From NCBI GenBank assembly GCA_027483945.1, contig JAIXTM010000009.1:186001-250000 (forward strand): a DNA stretch of 64,000 nt, given 5' to 3'. Shown piece after piece: positions 42,387 to 50,038 of this stretch. Within the stretch, counting starts at the first letter, position 1, and every line of letters begins with the position of its first letter. Source of the stretch: Hyphomicrobiales bacterium (GTDB lineage Bacteria > Pseudomonadota > Alphaproteobacteria > Rhizobiales > Beijerinckiaceae). Position numbers and translations under genes: made by a program. The notes under the pieces were generated by a model. That model had not been told where the DNA came from. It searched no databases and saw nothing but the letters and a program-made list of their open reading frames with translations.

Positions 42387-43345
42387 GCGCGGCCGTCACC
42401 ATGCTCGCACGTGCCGAGGCCTATCTAGCCGAGCGCCGCCGTCTCGGCTTTGCGCTGAACCGATCAGGCAGCCTGACGCTGGCCTTCGCCCGCTTCGCCG
42501 ACGCGAACGGCCACGATGGTCCGCTCACCGCCGCCATCGTGCTGCGATGGGCCAAGGAAGAGGCGAAGTACGCAGACCCCTTCACCTGGGCGAAGCGCGT
42601 GGACGTGCTGCGGCCGTTCGCGCGTCACCTGGCCGATGACGAGCCGGGAACCAGGTTCCCGGAGGGTTCGCCGTTTGGAAGATCTCACCGTCGTCTGCCG
42701 CCGCACATCTACACGCCGGCCGAGGTAGACGCGCTGGTCGCGGCAGCGCGTGCCCTTCCGACTGGCTTCGGAGCCGGCCGCGCCACGCTGCCGACGCTCC
42801 TAGCGCTGCTCGCCGCCACTGGCCTACGCATCTCCGAGGCGCTGCGCCTCCGGTGCAGCGATCTCGACGCTGCGCCAACTCAGCTCACCATTAGACACTC
42901 AAAGTTCAAGCGCACGCGCATGGTCCCCATGCACCCGACGGCGTCGGTTGCCTTGCGAGCTTACATGCGGAAGCGGGCGAGGCTCGGCCCAGTCAGCCCT
43001 GCCGCGCCGCTCTTCCTCGACGAGCGCAGCGGTGAGGCGCTGCGATACGACGCCGTACGTCGAGCGTGGCTTCGGTTGACGGCGGATCTCCGCATCCTGC
43101 CGCGCGGTGGGCATCGGTTCATCCGCATCCACGATCTGAGGCATACCTTCATCTGCCGTCGGCTGATGATCTGGCAAGCCGAGGGGGCCGACATCGACAA
43201 CGCGATGCTCGCACTCTCGACCTATGTCGGCCACCTCAGCCTGGCCGACACCTACTGGTATCTGCAGGCCGTGCCGGAGCTCATGGCGCTCGCTGGCGAC
43301 CGGTTCGAGAGCTTTGGATTGACGACGGAGGCGCGCCATGGCTGA
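42383..43345 (+). CDS. ritB: RIT tyrosine recombinase B
   Basis: A 320-aa phage-integrase-type recombinase. It has an N-terminal SAM-like domain (AEAYLAERRRLGFALN, YADPFTWAKRVDVLRPFARHL) and a catalytic domain with Arg (AATGLRISEALRL), HDLRHTFICRRL and the Tyr in SLADTYWYLQAV. It overlaps ritA by 4 bp and ritC by 8 bp, so the set is translated together. The catalytic residues are intact. Confidence 0.9.
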   Translation: MSAAVTMLARAEAYLAERRRLGFALNRSGSLTLAFARFADANGHDGPLTAAIVLRWAKEEAKYADPFTWAKRVDVLRPFARHLADDEPGTRFPEGSPFGRSHRRLPPHIYTPAEVDALVAAARALPTGFGAGRATLPTLLALLAATGLRISEALRLRCSDLDAAPTQLTIRHSKFKRTRMVPMHPTASVALRAYMRKRARLGPVSPAAPLFLDERSGEALRYDAVRRAWLRLTADLRILPRGGHRFIRIHDLRHTFICRRLMIWQAEGADIDNAMLALSTYVGHLSLADTYWYLQAVPELMALAGDRFESFGLTTEARHG

Positions 43346-44342
43346 CGCGACCCCCTCGTTCCCGACGCTGCTCCAGCGCTTCTTCGCCGAGCACCTGCGC
43401 CAGCAGCGCGCGGTCAGCCCGCACACGGTGGCGGCCTACCGGGACGCCTTCCGGCTGCTGCTCCTGTTCGCCCAAGCCCGGATCGGCAAGTCGCCGACCG
43501 AGCTGACCCTTGCCGACCTCGACGCCACGCTGATCCTGGCCTTCCTCGATCATCTCGAGCGCGAGCGGAAGAGCAGCGCCCGGAGCCGCAACGCCCGCCT
43601 GTCTGCGATCCGTTCATTCCTGAAGTATGCGGCGCACGAAGACCTCACGGCGCTGGCGACGATCGAGCGGTGCCTCGCCATACCGCAGAAGCGGCACGAC
43701 AAAGTCGTGCTCGGCTTCCTGACCCGACCTGAGATGGAGGCGATCATCGGCGCACCCGATCGTGGGACATGGGCAGGCCGGCGGGATCAGGCGCTGTTCT
43801 CGCTCCTGTACAACACCGGCGCGCGGGTCTCCGAGGTTATCGACCTCAAGGTCGGTGACGTGGTGCTCGACGTGTCGCCGGTCGCGCACCTCTACGGCAA
43901 GGGCCGAAAGCGGCGAAGCGTGCCGCTCTGGAGGGCGACGGCCGCGACGCTCCGGCACTGGCTGCGCCACCTGCCAGACGCTGGCCCGCAAGCGTACCTG
44001 TTCCCGAGCAGCGCCGGGAGACGGTTATCGCGGTCAAGCGTCGCCCAGCGCCTCGCGCTGGCGGTCGAAAGTGCCGCCCGGCATCACCCAAAGCTGTCGG
44101 ATCGTGTGATCTCACCGCACACCATCCGACACACGACGGCAATGCACCTGCTCCAGTCGGACGTAGACATCACCGTGATCGCGCTCTGGCTCGGCCACGA
44201 GGACCCGAGCACAACGCATATCTACCTGGAGGCGGATCTTGCGATGAAGGAAGAGGCGCTGAGCCGGCTTGAACCGATCGCAGCAGCGCCGACGCGGTAT
44301 CGGCCACCGGATCAGCTGATGGCCTTCCTTCAGGCGCTCTGA
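43338..44342 (+). CDS. ritC: RIT tyrosine recombinase C
   Basis: A 334-aa XerC/D-like recombinase: N-terminal core-binding domain (LQRFFAEHLRQQRAVSPHTVAAYRDAFRLLL), catalytic Arg in NTGARVSEVIDLKV, HTIRHTTAMHLLQ and the Tyr in GHEDPSTTHIYLEADL. It looks complete. Its stop codon is part of the right terminal repeat. Confidence 0.92.
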   Translation: MADATPSFPTLLQRFFAEHLRQQRAVSPHTVAAYRDAFRLLLLFAQARIGKSPTELTLADLDATLILAFLDHLERERKSSARSRNARLSAIRSFLKYAAHEDLTALATIERCLAIPQKRHDKVVLGFLTRPEMEAIIGAPDRGTWAGRRDQALFSLLYNTGARVSEVIDLKVGDVVLDVSPVAHLYGKGRKRRSVPLWRATAATLRHWLRHLPDAGPQAYLFPSSAGRRLSRSSVAQRLALAVESAARHHPKLSDRVISPHTIRHTTAMHLLQSDVDITVIALWLGHEDPSTTHIYLEADLAMKEEALSRLEPIAAAPTRYRPPDQLMAFLQAL

Positions 44343-44358
44343 TTATGCGCAGCCCGAC
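44341..44358 (-). repeat. RIT right terminal inverted repeat
   Basis: Inverse complement of the left end with 15 of 18 matches (GATTATGCGCAGCCCGAC on the plus strand). It overlaps the last two bases of the ritC stop codon. The next 30 bp separate it from the 41-bp repeat. Confidence 0.8.
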
Positions 44359-44388
44359 TTCCGGCCGGGCTGCGCCAGTCCCGGCGCT

Positions 44389-44429
44389 CTCAGTCGGAGC
44401 TCTCCATAATCTCGAAGGGATCATAATCG
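44389..44429 (-). repeat. 41-bp inverted repeat, right copy
   Basis: Inverse of 38917-38957 with a single mismatch. On the minus strand it codes for the last 13 residues of the intact 59-aa gene, so this copy is probably the original and the left one the duplicate. Confidence 0.9.
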
Positions 44430-44569
44430 TGGACGATCGCCTCGGCGGGACCGTCGAACTCGGAGGCCGGCATGACGCCGTAGCCGCCGTCGGTCTGGAT
44501 CAGCACGACGCAGATCATGAGCGTCTTGGCGAGGTCGTAGGCACGACGCTGAGCGAGGGACAAGGGCAT
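44390..44569 (-). CDS. Small ICE protein of 59 aa, function unknown
   Basis: The frame MPLSLAQRRAYDLAKTLMIC...YDPFEIMESSD has an AGGAG site eight bases before its ATG. It is acidic at the C-terminus and has one hydrophobic helix (LAKTLMICVVLIQ). The protein is too short for many gene finders. The gene's 3' end is duplicated in inverted orientation at 38917-38957, which supports it as a real ICE gene that was disturbed by insertion. I do not recognise a family. Confidence 0.65.
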   Translation of the reverse strand: MPLSLAQRRAYDLAKTLMICVVLIQTDGGYGVMPASEFDGPAEAIVHDYDPFEIMESSD

Positions 44570-44793
44570 CTGACCGGCTCCTGTTCGGGAGCGGGGACCG
44601 CCCCCGCTCGACAGGCGCCCGACGTGTCCGGCGCAGGGCCGCGATCACCGGCAGCATCTCTGGCGGCGGTAGCGTCAGCGTACCGACCCCTTGCGGGTTG
44701 ATCGTGATGAGGTCCTGGGTTGGACCAAGGATCAGCGACTATGAGAGCGGGGTGGTGCTCGACGAGAAAGTCAGTGACAGGCGTTGACCCTGG
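44570..44793. other. Short gap with a possible gene remnant
   Basis: On the minus strand the phrase QDLITINPQGVGTLTLPPPEMLPVIAAL looks protein-like but is cut by an in-frame stop upstream and has no start or ribosome site. It may be the end of a lost ICE gene. An inverted repeat GAGCGG.GGACC.CCCGCTC lies at about 44588-44612. Confidence 0.35.
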
Positions 44794-45309
44794 TCATCCT
44801 GCGAACAAGTCGCGGCCGCCGGCTTCCATCATGGCGTGGGCGACTTCGAACGACAGGCACCACAGGATCTCTGCAAGTACCCCGAGCTCGCCCCCATAGT
44901 TGCGAGCTGCTTCGTCCGGCGGTTGCCGGCCGACGGAGTCACTGAAATCAACTCCGTGCATCTCCAGCTGTCGAGCCAGAGCGTGGACGTCAGCGAACTT
45001 CGCGTCGTGGCCGAAAACATGGGCGAAGTCGTTCCGCCATTCGTTGAAATCTATAAGCGCATCCCGCAGCCCTGAGTGGATTAGGCCCTCTTGCGCCAGG
45101 AAATCTGCTTTGTCGGGAAAGCTTAGACGGTAGATTTTGTCGTCCTGACGCCGGAGCTGAATGAACTCGATCAGCAAAGCTTCGATCGTCAGATGACCGC
45201 GAAGAGTCGGGTCTAGAAGCGAATCCGGGTTTGGTTCAAATGCAGACGACATGATGTCGTCCATCGTCACCGGACGTGCAGGCTTTCGTGGAGGCTTGGG
45301 CATCGTCAC
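44794..45309 (-). CDS. HEPN-like protein of unknown function
   Basis: A 171-aa helical protein. The segment FNEWRNDFAHVFG carries an R-x4-H motif (Arg92, His97), the active-site pattern of HEPN ribonucleases and related DUF4145/MtlR-like proteins. There is no linked MNT nucleotidyltransferase, so a classic toxin-antitoxin pair is not evident. It lies upstream of nothing obvious and downstream of the DUF2493 gene on the same strand. The HEPN call rests on one motif and fold impression. Confidence 0.55.
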   Translation of the reverse strand: MTMPKPPRKPARPVTMDDIMSSAFEPNPDSLLDPTLRGHLTIEALLIEFIQLRRQDDKIYRLSFPDKADFLAQEGLIHSGLRDALIDFNEWRNDFAHVFGHDAKFADVHALARQLEMHGVDFSDSVGRQPPDEAARNYGGELGVLAEILWCLSFEVAHAMMEAGGRDLFAG

Positions 45310-45380
45310 TGATCTCCCCCTGACGGGTATGAAGTGAATAGCCCGCGCACGGTAGGCGAGGGCGTGAATATAGGAGGCGC

Positions 45381-46298
45381 TTATGCGCCGTCCTTCCTGA
45401 AGTCGAACAGCGGGATGCCAAGCTTCCGTGCCTTGTCGGCTAGGTTGTCCTGGATGCCGGTGCCGGGAAACACCACGACCCCGATTGGCAGCACCTCAAG
45501 CATCTGGTCGTTGCGCTTGAATGGCGCGGCCTTGCCGTGCTTGGCCCAGTCGGGCTTGAACGCCACCTGCGGCACCTTGCGGTGATCGGCCCAGCGGGAC
45601 GCGATCTTCTCGGCATCCTTCGGGTTGCCGCCGTGCAGGAGCACCATGTCGCGGTGCTTGGCGTGCACCCGGTCGAGCGCCGACCAGATCGCCTGCACGT
45701 CCTGGAACTCGCCACCAGTGAAGGCGACCTTGGGACCTGCCGGCAGCATTACCTCGGTCTCCGCGCGCCGGCGGGCGGCGATGAAGTCGCGGCTGTCGAT
45801 CATCGCGGCGGTGAGCGCCTTGCGGTTCACGAGTGAGCCGTGGCGGGGCAGCCAGGCTGAGCCGGTGTGGGTGCGGTAGAGGTCGGCGGCGGTGTCGCGC
45901 ATCAGCTCGAAGCTGTTGCGGCGCTCGATCAGCGTCAGGCCCTCGGCGGTGAGCCGTTCCAGTTCGACCGAGCGCACCTCGGAGCCGTCCTGCTCGCGTT
46001 GTGAGCGGCGCTGCGCCTGCTCGTTGTCGTCGAGCTCGCGCTCGATCCGCTCGGCGGCGCGGTGGAAGAGGTTCACCTGCCCCCAGAGCAGGTCTTCGAG
46101 GTCGGGCTCGAGGCGCGTGTCCTGAAGCGTCGAGACCAGCGCGTCGAAGATGTCGGCGAGGGCTCCGTTGACGAGGCGGCTCTCGGGCAGCGGTCGCGGG
46201 TCGAGTTCGTCCTGGAAGGGGCGGAAGCCGTAGAGCTGGAGTTCGTGGAGGACCTCGGCGGTGGGGCTAGACTGATGAAGCTCGTCGCGGTCGGTCAT
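45381..46298 (-). CDS. DUF2493 (YspA/SLOG-like) protein
   Basis: A 305-aa protein. The C-terminal ~110 residues are a Rossmann-like DUF2493 domain (KVAFTGGEFQDVQAIWSALDRV, DMVLLHGGNPKDAEKIASRWAD, GVVVFPGTGIQDNLADKARKLGIP). Such folds (SLOG, related to DprA/TIR-linked nucleotide sensors) bind nucleotide-type ligands. The N-terminal 190 residues are helical. The gene is part of the DUF2493-Toprim-ParB-DUF932 set usual in rhizobial ICEs. The ATG at 46298 follows GGAGGTGACC. Confidence 0.88.
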   Translation of the reverse strand: MTDRDELHQSSPTAEVLHELQLYGFRPFQDELDPRPLPESRLVNGALADIFDALVSTLQDTRLEPDLEDLLWGQVNLFHRAAERIERELDDNEQAQRRSQREQDGSEVRSVELERLTAEGLTLIERRNSFELMRDTAADLYRTHTGSAWLPRHGSLVNRKALTAAMIDSRDFIAARRRAETEVMLPAGPKVAFTGGEFQDVQAIWSALDRVHAKHRDMVLLHGGNPKDAEKIASRWADHRKVPQVAFKPDWAKHGKAAPFKRNDQMLEVLPIGVVVFPGTGIQDNLADKARKLGIPLFDFRKDGA

Positions 46299-46578
46299 GG
46301 TCACCTCCGGTTCGGGGCCGCGCCTCTCGCGGCCTTCCATGGGTGACGAAGAGCGGGGGCGGACCGGGCCCGCACCGCGGTGCTCTCACCGCGGCCGAAG
46401 CGGAGCGGAGGACGGCGAGCGCGGCTTTCTTGTCCCGCGAGGAAGGCCGCAGGTCGGGGAAGAAAGTCGCGCGCAGCCGTTGCCGGACTGGGCTGGCTCC
46501 GGTCCGATCGCCCCTCTCGGAAGGCCGAAGGCGCGGCTCTCCCGATCAGGCGGTGACCTGATGCGGCGAGCGAACCTC

Positions 46579-47643
46579 TCAGGCGGCGCTGCGGGATGAT
46601 GAATCCACGACAAGGAATCGATCGACGTCCTCCGGGGGGAGCTGCAGCCTGATGCCCGCGGCGAGCACATCGCGGCCGAGCAGCCGAAGATCGTCGTTCA
46701 GGTCGCCCAGGCTGGCGTCCAGCGTCAGGGCCTCGATCCCGGCCGCAGTCGCTCTGTCGGACAGCGCTTCCACCGCACCATGGCCGGCAGAGTCGTCGTC
46801 CCGCACGAGATAAAGCCGGCGCAGGCCGACCGGCATTTCTAGGGCGGCGAGGTGGTTGGCGGAGAGCGCGGCGACCATCGGCAGGGCCGGCGTGACCTGT
46901 CGGAGCGACAGCATCGTCTCGATGCCCTCACCGGCGGCCATCACATCGTCAGCCACGCCGAAGCGGACGCCGTGCCCGAGCAGCTGACCCATGGCGCGGC
47001 GTGGGGTCGACACGGGCGCTTTGCCGGAGCCGTCGAGGGCGAGCCAGGTGCGGTGGACGCCGGTGAGCTTGCCGGAGCCATCGCGGACGAAGGCGATGAG
47101 CGCGGGCCAGGCGTCCCGAACGCGGTCGACCGGATCGTCGGGATCGCCGCGATACCAGCAGCGCGGGTGGAAGCGGAGCGAGCCGCAATTCCGTAGATCT
47201 GTGATGCCGCGACTTCGGAGATACGCTTCTGCGACCGTGCCATGGATCGGCTGCGAGATGGCCCAGAGCCGTCGCGCTGCTTCGGGCGAGCCCTGCGGGG
47301 CCGGGTCGGGCTTGCTCCGGAGCTGCGGCTCGGGCCATGGCAGGCGCAGGAAGGTGCGAGCCTCGTCGAGAGTGGCAGCTACGCTGTCGAGCTTGCGGGC
47401 GGCCGCGATCAGGTCGAGCAGGTCACCGTGCTCACCGGTGGCGGCGTCGGTCCATTTCCCAGCTGCACCCTTGCCGGACTCAGGTCCGGTCAGCCGCACG
47501 AACAGCGAGCGGCCGGGCGTGTTCTCGACGTCGCCGACAAGCCAGTAGCGGCCCTCGCGCCGGCCGTTGGAGAGATAGTGCCGGCAGACCGCCTCGGCCT
47601 CGCGGGCGAGCCGGCGGGCGATCTCGGCTGCGGTGTCAGGCAT
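46579..47643 (-). CDS. Toprim-domain protein (DUF7146 type)
   Basis: A 354-aa protein resembling plasmid/phage primases. The N-terminal part (AEIARRLAREAEAVCRHYL, GRYWLVGDVENTPGRSLFVRL, EHGDLLDLIAA) is the DUF7146/CHC2-like region, and a Toprim fold follows (VMAAGEGIETMLSLRQV with the catalytic Glu, LYLVRDDDSAGHGAVEAL with the DxD pair). It may help replicate transferred single strands. The ATG at 47643 has GGGAG upstream. Confidence 0.88.
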   Translation of the reverse strand: MPDTAAEIARRLAREAEAVCRHYLSNGRREGRYWLVGDVENTPGRSLFVRLTGPESGKGAAGKWTDAATGEHGDLLDLIAAARKLDSVAATLDEARTFLRLPWPEPQLRSKPDPAPQGSPEAARRLWAISQPIHGTVAEAYLRSRGITDLRNCGSLRFHPRCWYRGDPDDPVDRVRDAWPALIAFVRDGSGKLTGVHRTWLALDGSGKAPVSTPRRAMGQLLGHGVRFGVADDVMAAGEGIETMLSLRQVTPALPMVAALSANHLAALEMPVGLRRLYLVRDDDSAGHGAVEALSDRATAAGIEALTLDASLGDLNDDLRLLGRDVLAAGIRLQLPPEDVDRFLVVDSSSRSAA

Positions 47644-47713
47644 AGTCATGCTCCCGGACGAAGAAGGGCCCGCCGCTTTCGCGACGGGCCCAAGGCGGAC
47701 GGGCTTGGTTCTC

Positions 47714-49864
47714 CTACTCGGCCGCGACGGCGTGGGGGGCTTCCGCATCGGCCCAGCCATCCTCGCCCGAGAGCTCGTCCTCGCCCATGGCCGTTTCGCC
47801 GCCGTCCTCCGCCGTCTCTTCGACCGCGTCGGCCGACTCGGTCGTGACCGGTTCGGCCTGGTCGACGCTCACCACATCACCGCCATCGCGCCGCTCGAAA
47901 GCGAGCAGCCGGCCGCGAGTGCGCAGCGGCTCAGGCGTCCAGCCTGTGCCGGCGAGCAGCTCGGCCGCGTGTTCGACCATCTCGCCCTTCTTCAGGTGCT
48001 CGATGCGGTCGGCGGCGCGCTCGCCCTTCGCCGCGGCCACCGCGGCGAGTATGCGCGCCTTGGTGACCCGGCCGAGGAAGGTGTCGGCGGTCGGGCTCCA
48101 ACCGGTTGCCGCGATGTCGAGATCGACCGCTTGCGCCAGCTTGTCAGCATGCGCGATGGCGCGCGGGCGCCGGCTGTAGGGCTCGACGACTGCGTTCACC
48201 CCGTGGCTGACCACATAGGCGAACAGCGCGTCACGGCTGTCCTGGTCCCAGCCGGCGAGCGTGTCCCAGAGCGCCTCCGGCTCGCCAGGGAGGTGCTGAT
48301 CCCAGTTCTCGTGCGCGGTGCGCAGCGCGTTGGCCGGCGCGCTGTCGGTCAGACCGGGCGTCTGGGCCGGGAAGCTGACGGCGCGCAGGTCGAGCTCGAG
48401 GCAGCTGTCCTGGGCGTAGGAGTAGAACACCTTCAGGGTCAGTGCGTGCAGCACGGCGAGATAGGCGACGTCCGACCGCTCACTCACCGCGTGGCGGAGC
48501 GCGACGGTGCGATACGCGGTCAGCTCCGAGACGAGCCGGTCGGACAGGGGCTTCATGCCCTCGTCTTCCTCCGGCTCGGGCGCGGGCGGCGGATCGTCGG
48601 CCGTGATGCTCTCGCCGCCACCGTTGCTCGCCGCCAAGGCGCGGGTCTCCTCGGCTGCTTCCGGCTCGGCCTCGGGCTCGACCCGCAGCTCGTCCTCGGG
48701 CCGGACATAGCCGCGCTCGACGAGCAATGCGCCGTTCCGATCGATGCTGACGAAGGCGCCGGCACGTGCGACCTCGGCCGGATCGTAGGCGAGCGGACGG
48801 GTGTCGATCGCCTCGATGGCGGTCTCGAGCTCGCCCAGACGCGCGTCGACCTCCTCGGGGAGCTCGGGCGCGTCCTCGTATTCGGCGACGAGGCCATCAT
48901 ACTCGGCCTGAAGCGCGTCGCGGGTGGCCTGCTCCTCCTCGGAGGTCGCGATCGGCTCGCCTCGCAGGTGCCGCAGGCCGAAGCTGTGGCCGTAGGGGAA
49001 GTCGGGTGCGGCCTCGACCCACTTCCAGCCTTCGGCCTCGACCTGGGCTGCCTCTTCGCGCAGCTTCTCGGCCGTCATCAGGTCGACGAGCGCGACGTCC
49101 TGCAGCCAGCCGCCGTCGTCGCCCTGGAACAGGTCGCGCAGCACGCAGCCGCCGGCCTCCACATAGGCGTCAACGCCGATGAACTGCGCCCGCTTGTCGG
49201 CGGCGCGCACCGCGCCCTCGGTCAGCCACCGCCGGATCATGTAGGGCTGCTTGTCGTAGGACTGGGTCAGCCGCTCGAACACCTGCGCTTGGCGTGCATG
49301 GTCGCCCGACACAGTGAAGGCCATCAGCTGATCGAGCGTCATTCCGTCCTCGGCATAGACGTCGAGAAGCTTCGGGCTGACTGAGGCCAGCTTCAGCCGC
49401 TGCTTTACCACCTGGACCGAGACGAAGAAGGTGGCGGCGATCTCCTCCTCGGACTGGCCCTTCTCGCGAAGCGCCAGGAACGCCCGGAACTGGTCGAGCG
49501 GGTGGAGCGGCGCGCGCTGGACGTTCTCGGCGAGGCTGTCCTCCTCGGCCACGCCGCCCTCGCGCACGATGCAGGGCACGGGCGCGGTCTTGGCCAGGCG
49601 CTTCTGCTTCACGAGCAGTTCGAGCGCCCGGAAGCGGCGACCGCCGGCCGGGATCTCGAACATGCCCGTCTCATCGCCCGCCTCGTTGGTGACAGCGCGG
49701 ACCGACAGGCCCTGCAACAGGCCGCGCCGGGCGATGTCCTCGGCGAGTTCCTCGATCGAGACGCCGGCCTTCACGCGCCGGACGTTCGACTGGGAGAGCA
49801 GGAGCTTGTTGAAGGGGATGTCGCGGGAGGCCGCGAGGGTGATCTTCTTAACGGCAGTCGCCAT
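47714..49864 (-). CDS. ParB/RepB/Spo0J-family nuclease-like protein
   Basis: A 716-aa protein with an N-terminal ParB domain: IPFNKLLLSQSNVRRVKAG, then EIPAGGRRFRALELL (the GxRR CTPase/nuclease-like box) and SLAENVQRAPLHPLDQFRAF. A ParB-type HTH follows (GQSEEEIAATFFVSVQVVKQRLKLASVSP). The C-terminal half is variable and Glu/Ala-rich. Without a ParA partner it is unlikely to do partition; such large ParB-like proteins are standard ICE accessories of unknown role. The 5' leader repeats that of the DUF932 gene. Confidence 0.9.
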   Translation of the reverse strand: MATAVKKITLAASRDIPFNKLLLSQSNVRRVKAGVSIEELAEDIARRGLLQGLSVRAVTNEAGDETGMFEIPAGGRRFRALELLVKQKRLAKTAPVPCIVREGGVAEEDSLAENVQRAPLHPLDQFRAFLALREKGQSEEEIAATFFVSVQVVKQRLKLASVSPKLLDVYAEDGMTLDQLMAFTVSGDHARQAQVFERLTQSYDKQPYMIRRWLTEGAVRAADKRAQFIGVDAYVEAGGCVLRDLFQGDDGGWLQDVALVDLMTAEKLREEAAQVEAEGWKWVEAAPDFPYGHSFGLRHLRGEPIATSEEEQATRDALQAEYDGLVAEYEDAPELPEEVDARLGELETAIEAIDTRPLAYDPAEVARAGAFVSIDRNGALLVERGYVRPEDELRVEPEAEPEAAEETRALAASNGGGESITADDPPPAPEPEEDEGMKPLSDRLVSELTAYRTVALRHAVSERSDVAYLAVLHALTLKVFYSYAQDSCLELDLRAVSFPAQTPGLTDSAPANALRTAHENWDQHLPGEPEALWDTLAGWDQDSRDALFAYVVSHGVNAVVEPYSRRPRAIAHADKLAQAVDLDIAATGWSPTADTFLGRVTKARILAAVAAAKGERAADRIEHLKKGEMVEHAAELLAGTGWTPEPLRTRGRLLAFERRDGGDVVSVDQAEPVTTESADAVEETAEDGGETAMGEDELSGEDGWADAEAPHAVAAE

Positions 49865-49872
49865 GGTCTTCA

Positions 49873-49922
49873 CTCCGCGACGGGCGGCCGGGAGCCTCTC
49901 TCCCGACCCTCAACCCGTCACG
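49873..49922. repeat. Shared leader, copy upstream of the ParB-like gene
   Basis: About 50 bp is almost identical to 51243-51294 upstream of the DUF932 gene (core CCGGGAGCCTCTCTC and CGACCCTC.ACCCGTCACG). The ends GACGGG and CCCGTC can pair, so the leader RNA may fold into a hairpin ahead of each gene. Confidence 0.7.
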
Positions 49923-50038
49923 AAGCGCAGCGCCGCCCTCTCACTCTGAAAGGGCGACGCCGCAGAGACGTGGATCAGGAGAAGCGCAGAGCCGGAAAGC
50001 CGGAGGCCCTGAGGTCCGCCGATCCGGCTCGGCGGATG

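Larger units (their letters stand above)
41097..44358 (+). mobile_element. Recombinase-in-trio (RIT) element with terminal inverted repeats
   Basis: Three overlapping tyrosine-recombinase genes in one direction fit the RIT family (ritA-ritB-ritC). I find 18-bp terminal inverted repeats with 15 matches: GTTGAGCTGCACATAATC (41097-41114) and its inverse at 44341-44358, whose inner end overlaps the ritC stop codon. The element is about 3.26 kb. It truncates a methyltransferase gene on its left. Confidence 0.82.

Noticed and set aside
47633-49384. 583-codon plus-strand frame
   Set aside because: Antisense to the ParB-like gene; composition is Arg/Ala/Gly-rich without any domain.
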